Position numbers and translations under genes: made by a program. The notes under the pieces are model-generated. The model worked only from the letters and a program-made list of their open reading frames with translations, was not told the DNA's origin and did no database searches. From the NCBI GenBank assembly GCA_937135995.1, contig CAKZOF010000007.1:1-5369 (forward strand): 5,369 nucleotides of DNA, written 5' to 3'. The DNA is from an uncultured Pyrinomonas sp. (GTDB lineage Bacteria > Acidobacteriota > Blastocatellia > Pyrinomonadales > Pyrinomonadaceae). Of this stretch, positions 1 through 5,107 are shown piece by piece (the first letter of the stretch is position 1; the number at the start of each line of letters is the position of its first letter).

Positions 1-396
1 GTCACCGGCACGGCTACGGCAAGGCGGCGCAGACGCTGGGGCGGGACTGGGAGCGGATGGTGACCTTCTACCGGTACTCGACGATCTTGCGATAAGCTCA
101 AAGGTGCAGCCGCCTGGGAGCGGATGGTGACGTTCTCTCGGTACCCTAAGGAGCACTAGCGCCATCTGCGGACCACGAACGTGGTGGAATCGCCCTTCGC
201 CGCGCTGCGGCTGCGGACGGATGCGGCCAAGCGGTTCAAGAAGGTGGAACGGGCCACGGCGGTGATCTGGAAGATGCTCATGGTGGCCCAGAAGCGGTTT
301 CGCCGCTTGAATGCCCCGGAGCTGCTGGCCAAGGTGCACGCCGGGGTACGCTACGAGGACGGCATCGAGGTCATTCAGGAGGAGGTCGCCGCCTGA
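1..396 (+). pseudogene. IS256-family transposase, C-terminal fragment, disrupted
   Basis: This would be the DDE (mutator-type) transposase of the IS256 element. The last part of the family pattern is recognisable: a KAAQTLGRDWERMVTFYRY stretch (positions 15-77), then PKEH (145-156), then RHLRTTNVVESPFA and the tail through VIWKML and RRLNAPELL, ending at TGA 394-396. Three lesions are visible. After TFYRY the frame runs into TAA at 93-95. The WERMVTF segment then appears a second time, shifted by 67 bases and therefore in another frame. The tryptophan expected between PKEH and RHLRTTN is a TAG stop (157-159). The 71-codon open stretch that starts with GTG at 181 is only the residual C-terminus, not an independent gene. 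The N-terminal and central domains, including most catalytic residues, lie outside the window. Confidence 0.85.
47..146. repeat. Repeat-insert-repeat unit A (33 bp direct repeat, 34 bp insert)
   Basis: Copy 1 is 47-79 and copy 2 is 114-146, offset by 67 bases. They match at 29 of 33 positions, with mismatches at 65, 70, 71 and 78 of copy 1. The sequence between the copies (80-113) is unrelated to the transposase gene. Transposase homology reads into copy 1 from the left (GRDWERMVTFYRY) and out of copy 2 to the right (RYPKEH). The unit therefore looks like a ~34-35 bp insertion flanked by a duplicated ~32 bp target inside the transposase gene. Confidence 0.75.
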
Positions 397-401
397 GCAG
401 G

Positions 402-426
402 TTTACACACCTATTGACGGAACCTC
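402..426. repeat. Probable right terminal inverted repeat of the IS256-family element
   Basis: The sequence from tttacacac to ttgacggaacctc lies a few bases after the transposase stop codon. It has the TTGAC(A/G)-(N)-AACCTC shape I associate with ends of this IS group. The TTG at 414 can be read as a start codon for the following tnpB frame, giving an accidental IS-tnpB chimeric ORF. The exact element boundary (near 426) is inferred, because the other end is not in the window. Confidence 0.5.
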
Positions 427-965
427 GGGATTTTTTGGAGAACGAGATAAACAGGTACATAAACAGGCTTGTGGAGTTATACAGACCTGCAAGGATAGTG
501 GTCGAGAGACTGGACTTCAGAGGACAAAACCTTTCAAGACGGATGAATAGATTGCTAAGCAGGTTCGGGAAAAGGATTGTCAGAGAGAAGCTGAAAAGTT
601 TGCAAGAGCTTTACGGGATAGAGGTAATAGAGACGAATCCTGCTTACAGTTCTCAAGAGTGTTCTGGTTGCGGGTACGTGGACAAGAAGAACAGGAAGAG
701 CACACAGGAGTTTGAATGCCAGGCTTGTGGTAAAAGGGTTAATGCCCAAGTTAATTCTGCTCAGAACCTTCTTCGCAGACGTTCTGTGGAGGGGATAACC
801 ATCCGCACTCCGAAAAAGCAAGTCCTCGAGGTGCTGATTGAAAGGCATCTTGAGAGATTGAAAGGGTGTCATAGTGCTCCCTTGGAAGTCCTGAAAGAGA
901 ATCCTTACTACAGTGACTCGAGGGATTTTCTCGATGGGCTGTCAAAACCCCTGGAGTGTGGATAA
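427..965 (+). pseudogene. tnpB: TnpB (IS200/IS605 RNA-guided nuclease family), 5'-truncated C-terminal part
   Basis: TnpB is the RuvC-fold, omegaRNA-guided DNA endonuclease of IS200/IS605/IS607-type elements. Only about the last 180 of the usual ~370-400 residues are present. The frame is open from 414, but residues before about FLENEINRYINRLV come from the IS256 end. Visible motifs are the RuvC-II strand RIVVERLDF with its glutamate (codon 504-506), the NPAYSSQECSGCGYVD segment with CxxC, the second CxxC in FECQACG (a four-Cys zinc ribbon), and the RuvC-III helix VNAQVNSAQNLLRR. In RuvC-III the usual Asp of the (N/H)ADVNAARN pattern is Gln (codon 747-749). The RuvC-I aspartate is lost with the N-terminus, so the remnant cannot be an active nuclease. 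Arginine is mostly AGA/AGG and the DNA is AT-richer than its neighbours, suggesting transfer. The tail (GCHSAPLEVL to KPLECG) would overlap the omegaRNA scaffold. A 5-bp stem with a 7-nt loop at 918-934 could belong to it, but I cannot define the RNA or the element's right end. No tnpA is present. Confidence 0.85.
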
Positions 966-1212
966 ACGTCTATAGAAGGGGGAACTATGCAGCTACGCGT
1001 CCAGCTGAAAGAGAAAGCCATGGCACTACTAGAATAGTATCGGCTGCGCTAGGTGGGGGCGGTCATCAAACTCTTGGTATTTTTCGCATGTCACTACTAG
1101 AATGGCATCGGCTGCGCTCCGTAAAGGCGAAGTTTATTATGATCCGAAGAATGGGACACTCAATTACATTTTGAGGAGCGGCTTTGCTAGTGGCAAAGAC
1201 CTCGGAGAGTGA
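966..1212 (+). pseudogene. Interrupted ORF remnant, possibly a polymorphic-toxin/Rhs-type C-terminal tip
   Basis: The frame beginning near INVYRRGNYAATRPAERESH (from about 962) and the frame MASAALRKGEVYYDPKNG, continuing to SGFASGKDLGE and TGA (1210-1212), are different frames in the window. They become one continuous frame if the 68 bases of unit B (one 32 bp copy plus the 36 bp insert) are removed. The joined product reads NYAATRPAERESHVTTRMAS and then AALRKGEVYYDPKNG. The YYDPKN...NYI...GFASGKDL pattern looks like a real protein. From memory it recalls small C-terminal domains of Rhs-type or other polymorphic toxins, but I cannot name the family and the catalytic residues are unknown. The 5' side is lost at the tnpB junction. 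The 3' side ends early after GKDL, so this is decayed even without unit B. Confidence 0.5.
1019..1118. repeat. Repeat-insert-repeat unit B (32 bp direct repeat, 36 bp insert)
   Basis: Copy 1 is 1019-1050 and copy 2 is 1087-1118, offset by 68 bases. They match at 29 of 32 positions. Homology stops sharply at both ends, since the flanking bases on each side differ. The 36 bases between them (1051-1086) are unrelated to either copy. Removing 68 bases rejoins a single reading frame (NYAATRPAERESH into VTTRMASAALRKGE), which supports an insertion with target duplication rather than an ancestral repeat. Confidence 0.78.
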
Positions 1213-1399
1213 TGGATGGCATCTTGGCGGGTTCGTCAAGGTCCATCAAACTCGTGCAGAGCAAAAAGGGCTGATTTCGGCGCGCACGGCGTTTATATGC
1301 GTCCGATAACGCAAAAGGCGCGAAAAGCTCCCACGCGTTCCTAGTTGATTAGGCGTTAAGCGTCCGCTGAAGCAGGAGAAGCAGCAGAGAAGCAGCGCA
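1213..1399. other. Non-coding stretch, no gene seen
   Basis: No frame here gives convincing protein sequence. It contains a 13-14 bp near-repeat of a segment of insert B (ggtcatcaaactc at 1061-1073, ggtccatcaaactc at 1240-1253). It also contains a low-complexity run with three GAAGCAG units (about 1370-1396). GCGTT/AACGC inverted segments around 1289-1312 could pair, but they lack a T-tract and I would not call a terminator. Confidence 0.5.
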
Positions 1400-1501
1400 G
1401 TTCGTCACTCGAGTTCAGCGCGGTCGTTAACAAGTGTCGCTTGATGACCTCGATGGGCGCGATGGTGCCGTTCGTCACTCGAGTTCAGCGCGGTCGTTAA
1501 C
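1400..1501. repeat. Repeat-insert-repeat unit C (32 bp perfect direct repeat, 38 bp insert)
   Basis: Copy 1 is 1400-1431 and copy 2 is 1470-1501, identical over all 32 bases and offset by 70. Both begin GTTCGTCACTCGAG and end CGGTCGTTAAC. The 38 bp between them (1432-1469) is unrelated to either copy. Copy 2 contains the last codons and the TGA stop (1475-1477) of the large minus-strand gene (VNDRAELE), so the target was the 3' end of that gene. Copy 1 is the displaced duplicate. The gene product is not altered by the insertion. Confidence 0.85.
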
Positions 1502-4312
1502 CGGATATGGGCGGCATGCGCGCTCAATCTGAAACCAGCGTTCGAAGCTTTGTCGACTCCAGCCGAAGCGTTGCTGGCAAGCGGCGAAGAGTTCTTCTGT
1601 GGTTGGCTCGCGCGCGAGCAGGCGGCGGAGTTCGGCCCGCGCGCCCCACAGTTTGCGTAAGTTTTGCGCTTTGGTGACGGCTTTCGCGTCGTCGTCGTCC
1701 GAAAGGCGACAGAGGCCAGCAAGGACGTAGTCGAGAGCACGATATTTGAGCGTCGTTTCGCTGGCCGGTAGTTTCTCCTCCGGCCAAAGAGTTGCATCCA
1801 GGGCGAGATCTTGGATGAAGGCGCGAAAGAGTTCGTCGCGTTCGTGCGGATTAGCCCAGTGAAGTCGTCCGGCGACGAACCGTTCGACCTCTTTAAGAAG
1901 GCGGATCTCGCTGCGCGGCAGGTCACCCTTGTTTCCACCGAGGTAGCTAGCCCAAGCGTTGAATTGGTCGCGCGTGCGCCACGGGCGGCGCTCTTCAAGC
2001 ATGGGGGTGGGGGCTGTCTCCGGCAGGCGTGCGAGCAGATCGCGCAAGGTTTCTAGGCGCGCCCCGAGTCGTTGTCGTTGATCGGGGCCGATCCTGTCGT
2101 CGCTTAGCTCTTCTATGCGGTTGAGCGCGCGGGCGTAGTGCGGCATCTGCTTGCGCGCGAAGGCGACCGCGGCACGAGCGGTGGGCGAAGACGGATCCAG
2201 CGCGCGACGTGCGACCAAGTCGCAGAGCAAGAGGTTGGCCGACCAGTTGTCGGGATCGAGGCGCAGCAGTTGTTCCGCGAGAGCGGCGGCTTCATCCCAC
2301 TGTTCAGCTTTGCGGGCGTTGAGCGCTTGTTGGGAGATTTGAAAGATGGACCACACGGGATGGGCGTCGCCCTCGGCGACGGCGTCCGTGTAAAAGTGCA
2401 CGTCGCGCACTTCGATGGGGATCGATCCATCATGGTGCGAGCCGCGTCCGAGCATCTTACCGAGCTGCCAGCTCTTTTCGATCTTCTTGCGCAGCTTGGC
2501 GCAATGTGTGGCGAACGCTTCTTTGGGGTGCTTCGGTTGCGCCGTGGGCCAGATGACGTAGCTCCACGTCCAGTGCGTCTCGTGCCATCCGACTTGGAGA
2601 CACTCGACGATGTGGCGGAAGAGGTCGAATTCAGCGCCGTGAATGATCTCTTCGAGCGGCGCCGAGGGTGTTGTGCGGATGAGCACTTTGCGCCTCACCG
2701 CGTCGAGGTAGAGAGCCGGGTATCCTTTGCTGAGCGCTTCGCCGTCGACGACAAGCTTGCTCGACGTGGTTGCGGCCTGCTCTTGCGCCGCGGCCAGTCG
2801 GCGTTCGAGCGTCGCCAGCGCGTCGCGCGCCTCGCGCAGTTCGCGGATGCGCGCCAGCTCGCGCCGCCGTTGCCAGAAGAGCATGCTGCTTGCGGCGCAC
2901 GCGAGCAAGCCGAGGGCAATCAGCCACGGCCAGAGAAAGGCGGCCCTGCCGGGCGAGAGTGCGGCGTTGATGTCGGCGGCGGCTGAGTGGAGCGCGGCGA
3001 GGATGAGTCGTTCTCTGGCCTCCAGATCGGAAGTGGACTGGGCGGCATCGGCCAGCAGCGAGAGACGTTTCCAGAAGGCGTAGAGGTTGTCGCGCGTGGT
3101 CAAATTCTCGACCACAGGTGCCCACTCGGGGATTTGCGGGTAGGCCCGTCCGCGCTCCAGTGCCGGACGGAAAAGGTCAGCGTCGGGCGAAGCGGCGAGC
3201 GCTTGCGGCGTCGCGGGCAACGCCCCGAGCGCACGTGTGTAGCGCTGTTGACTTTCGGGGGAGACGAAGAACTCAACCAGTTGGCGCGCGCGCTCGACGC
3301 GGTTCGGCTCTTGGCCACGCGTCGGGTCGAGGACGACCAGCAACGAGCCGCCCTTGAAGGTCGTCGCAGCGGGCGCTCCGATGCTTGGCGGCAACGTAGC
3401 GCCGATGCGGTCGCGCCAGCCTGGGCCGAGCGCGGCGGCGGCGCGTTCGGCGAACCACGGGCCGAGGATGACCATGGCGTAACGGCGCGCGAGAAAATCT
3501 TCGGCCAATTGCGTGCCCGTCTTTTCGGGCAGGGCGACGCATCCGCGTTTGGTCAAGTCGATGAGAAAACGAGCTGCGCGCTCGCCTTCCGGCCCGTCGA
3601 AGACGGCTTCCTTCCACGGGACGAGACCGAACTTGGGCTCGGTGCTGATGAGCGACGGCAGTCCGGCGTTGTAGAGCCAGACGGAGAGATCGTGGAGCAG
3701 GTTCCAATCTGGCGCGGTTGGAAGAGCGAGCGGCGCGGCCAGCTCGGGCGGCGCGGCGCGTTGGATTTGCTGACAGGTTGCGATCATGCCGGCAGCATCC
3801 ATGACGCGCTCAGCCGTGACCTGGTCGCGCCAGTACCAGAGCAGGCGGACATCCCACGTGTGGCGCCGCTCGTGGGGCATAACGCCGAGCGAGCGAAAGT
3901 AGGCTGCCCAAGTATCGCCCAGTTGCGCGACCACGGGCGGATTGCTCGCGTCCGACACGTAGTCGGCGAAGTAGCGGAAGGCGTCGGCCCAGCTGATGAA
4001 GCGAACTTTGACCGACACGCCGTACGTCGCCTCGAAGATGGCCAGTTCGTCGAAGATCTGGCGTTGACCGAGGACTTGACGCGCCAGTTCACGGTCGCGC
4101 GCTAAATCTTTGGCCGTCATGTGCAGAAAGCGGCCGTGCTGGGCGAAAAAGCGCGCGATCTCATCGTCGGTTGGCGGTGTGGTCAACGCCGGCTCATCCG
4201 GCATGCGCACGAGCAGCACTGGCTCATCGGCGCGCGCCGATGAACAGAGAAGAGCAGCGGTCCACCAAAGGACCAACAAAGCTTTGCGCACCCAAGCTCT
4301 CGGTCTATCCAT
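1475..4312 (-). CDS. Transmembrane sensor-regulator: solute-binding domain, membrane helix, winged-helix-like and TPR-like cytoplasmic part
   Basis: The product has 945 residues. I chose the ATG at 4312-4310 because a signal peptide begins there (MDRPRAWVRK, then a hydrophobic core, with cleavage after SARA at residue 28). The frame stays open 47 codons further upstream, but those residues are basic and unconserved-looking. Residues ~30-450 look like an extracellular solute-binding protein of the sugar ABC-transporter type (RRYAMVILGPWFAE, TTFKGGSLLVVLDP, ARQLVEFFVSPESQQRY). Residues ~457-480 form one membrane helix followed by QRRR. Residues ~482-515 are a probable coiled coil. Residues ~528-642 resemble an OmpR/PhoB winged helix (GAEFDLFRHIVECL, then AFATHCAKLRKKIEK, then IEVRDVHFYT). 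Residues ~655-735 are TPR-like. The remainder is helical and includes LLAREPTTEELFAACQQRFG, similar in style to sigma-factor region 3. The topology puts binding outside and DNA-binding inside, so I infer a one-component, membrane-bound, solute-responsive regulator. No transporter permease genes are nearby. The Shine-Dalgarno is weak (aacgag before ATG). Assignment of the solute-binding and membrane parts is firm, of the winged helix moderate, and of the rest tentative. Confidence 0.85.
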   Translation of the reverse strand: MDRPRAWVRKALLVLWWTAALLCSSARADEPVLLVRMPDEPALTTPPTDDEIARFFAQHGRFLHMTAKDLARDRELARQVLGQRQIFDELAIFEATYGVSVKVRFISWADAFRYFADYVSDASNPPVVAQLGDTWAAYFRSLGVMPHERRHTWDVRLLWYWRDQVTAERVMDAAGMIATCQQIQRAAPPELAAPLALPTAPDWNLLHDLSVWLYNAGLPSLISTEPKFGLVPWKEAVFDGPEGERAARFLIDLTKRGCVALPEKTGTQLAEDFLARRYAMVILGPWFAERAAAALGPGWRDRIGATLPPSIGAPAATTFKGGSLLVVLDPTRGQEPNRVERARQLVEFFVSPESQQRYTRALGALPATPQALAASPDADLFRPALERGRAYPQIPEWAPVVENLTTRDNLYAFWKRLSLLADAAQSTSDLEARERLILAALHSAAADINAALSPGRAAFLWPWLIALGLLACAASSMLFWQRRRELARIRELREARDALATLERRLAAAQEQAATTSSKLVVDGEALSKGYPALYLDAVRRKVLIRTTPSAPLEEIIHGAEFDLFRHIVECLQVGWHETHWTWSYVIWPTAQPKHPKEAFATHCAKLRKKIEKSWQLGKMLGRGSHHDGSIPIEVRDVHFYTDAVAEGDAHPVWSIFQISQQALNARKAEQWDEAAALAEQLLRLDPDNWSANLLLCDLVARRALDPSSPTARAAVAFARKQMPHYARALNRIEELSDDRIGPDQRQRLGARLETLRDLLARLPETAPTPMLEERRPWRTRDQFNAWASYLGGNKGDLPRSEIRLLKEVERFVAGRLHWANPHERDELFRAFIQDLALDATLWPEEKLPASETTLKYRALDYVLAGLCRLSDDDDAKAVTKAQNLRKLWGARAELRRLLAREPTTEELFAACQQRFGWSRQSFERWFQIERACRPYPVNDRAELE

Positions 4313-4348
4313 CTCGTTGCGGCGGAAGCGCCTCGATCTTGACGCCCC

Positions 4349-4377
4349 ACTTAACTTTTGTTGGCGCAGCCTAACAA
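4349..4377 (-). promoter_or_regulatory. Weak sigma70-like promoter candidate for the sensor-regulator gene
   Basis: On the minus strand TTGTTA (4377-4372) and TTAAGT (4354-4349) are separated by 17 bases, and the second box lies about 37 bases before the chosen ATG. Matches to consensus are only 4/6 and 3/6. The position is right but the sequence evidence is thin. Confidence 0.2.
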
Positions 4378-4695
4378 ATTCGGTGCCGAGGATCAACCAA
4401 GGCGGCGAAAGACGACGCATCCGCAAGAGGCCAGTCAGCTGAACTGGGGACACTGGCGTGTGCTCACCCCGACCAGATGGAAGCTGCCTCCACCTCGCCG
4501 CCGTTGTCGTCGCTGCCGTGTGCCACAGCCCATCCTGATCGAGTGAAAGCCCTTGTCATGGAAAGCGGGAGCAGCGCACTCTGGTAGAAAGATCGGCAAC
4601 ACACACAACCGCCTCAAACCTTCGAGGTCGGCAACGACACGCTCGGCGTCCGATCCCGCACCTGCCGAAGTTGTCTGCGTTGACCCGTGTGGAGA

Positions 4696-4713
4696 GCGCG
4701 TTCACAAACGCGC
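4696..4713 (-). terminator. Perfect hairpin directly after the beta-galactosidase stop codon
   Basis: A 7-bp perfect stem (GCGCGTT paired with AACGCGC) with a 4-base loop begins one base after the minus-strand TAA (4717-4715). The position suits a transcript end for the beta-galactosidase gene. No T-tract follows (tctccac on the minus strand), so it is at best an atypical intrinsic terminator or a 3'-end protective hairpin. Confidence 0.4.
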
Positions 4714-4714
4714 A

Positions 4715-5086
4715 TTATCCGCCCGTTGCCATGACGGTGGCTTCAGCGCTCGCCAATCCATCTGCTTGCGCGCGCAAGCGAATCGCGCCAGGCTTCCCGC
4801 TCGAGCGTACAATGACGAGGCAGAGGCCATTGAAGGCTCTCATCTCGTTCGCCTTGAACGGCATGTGGCTCGTCGCGTCGCCGTTCGCGACGGCGACGAT
4901 CTCGCCCGGCCCGTCAACATGGAAGCGTATGAGATTATGCGTGCGCGGGACCGTCAGTCCATCGCGGTCGGTGATGCGGACGGTGATGAAAGCGAGATCC
5001 TTGCGATCGGCCCGAATCCGCACGCGATCCGGGTTGAGAGAGACTCGCGCGGCTGGCCCAGTCGTGTGCACCGTCTGTGCGGACGA
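4715..5086 (-). pseudogene. Beta-galactosidase (glycoside hydrolase family 2), C-terminal domain fragment
   Basis: GH2 beta-galactosidases hydrolyse terminal beta-galactosides and in many heterotrophs carry an extra C-terminal Ig-like domain. Only about 120 residues of that end are here. The readable pattern runs AQTVHTTGPAARVSLNPDRV, RADRKDLAFITVRITDRDG, NLIRFHVDGPGEIVAVANGD, TSHMPFKANEMRAFNGLCLV, to a TAA at 4717-4715. Upstream of about 5086 homology stops: the frame continues as CPTTRRPKHHNEDSLCYSS, which looks random, and no other minus-strand frame resumes the enzyme. The catalytic TIM barrel with its two glutamates is therefore absent. It is a truncation, not a frameshift, and the ATG at 5140 is not a meaningful start. 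It lies on the same strand as the sensor-regulator, about 400 bases upstream, hinting at an earlier carbohydrate-use cluster. The family call is by motif memory, with good confidence for the domain. Confidence 0.72.
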
Positions 5087-5107
5087 GTAGCAAAGGCTGT
5101 CTTCATT

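Larger units (their letters stand above)
1..426 (+). mobile_element. Right end of an IS256-family insertion sequence (left part outside window)
   Basis: This segment contains the C-terminal part of an IS256-type transposase followed, 5 bases after its stop, by a terminal sequence. That sequence (about 402-426) reads tttacacacctattgacgg and then aacctc, which resembles the ends of IS256-family elements (TTGACA-like core followed by ACCTC). The left end lies outside the window, so neither the partner inverted repeat nor a target-site duplication can be checked. The element ends abruptly inside tnpB coding sequence. The transposase is broken, so the copy cannot be autonomous. Confidence 0.72.
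4313..4714. other. Intergenic region between the sensor-regulator start and the beta-galactosidase remnant
   Basis: About 400 bases without a gene I can support. Open frames here are short and arginine/proline rich, typical of non-coding GC-rich DNA. The region holds the weak promoter candidate near 4349-4377 and the hairpin at 4696-4713. I see no tRNA, riboswitch or operator pattern. Confidence 0.6.

Noticed and set aside
987..1037. Small ORF MQLRVQLKEKAMALLE with a good AAGGGGG ribosome site
   Set aside because: It is 16 codons, ends inside copy 1 of unit B, and the alternative frame through this region gives a better protein. The G-rich site is likely coincidental.
1061..1253. GAGTTTGATG-like strings on the minus strand reminiscent of the 16S rRNA 5' end
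   Set aside because: The match is only about ten bases and nothing downstream resembles rRNA.
1400..1501. An ordinary CRISPR array
   Set aside because: Only two repeat copies occur at each site, the three sites have different repeats, the targets are coding sequence, and no cas genes or leader are visible. The geometry is reported as a finding instead of an array.
1405..1998. Minus-strand ORF overlapping the 3' end of the large gene
   Set aside because: It is in another frame of the same strand, has no recognisable protein pattern, and ends in the same repeat-encoded tail only because it runs through unit C.
2138..4105. Two long plus-strand ORFs (2138-2986 and 2987-4105) opposite the large gene
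   Set aside because: Their translations are arginine/glycine/glutamate-rich and domain-free, as expected for antisense frames of a GC-rich gene, and the minus-strand frame has clear domains.
5066..5107. GTG start at 5066 for the cupin protein (HRLCGRVAKAVFIMMLWAAC)
   Set aside because: It makes an attractive signal peptide but overlaps beta-galactosidase coding sequence on the other strand. The ATG codons at 5108/5111 are safer, though this is not excluded.
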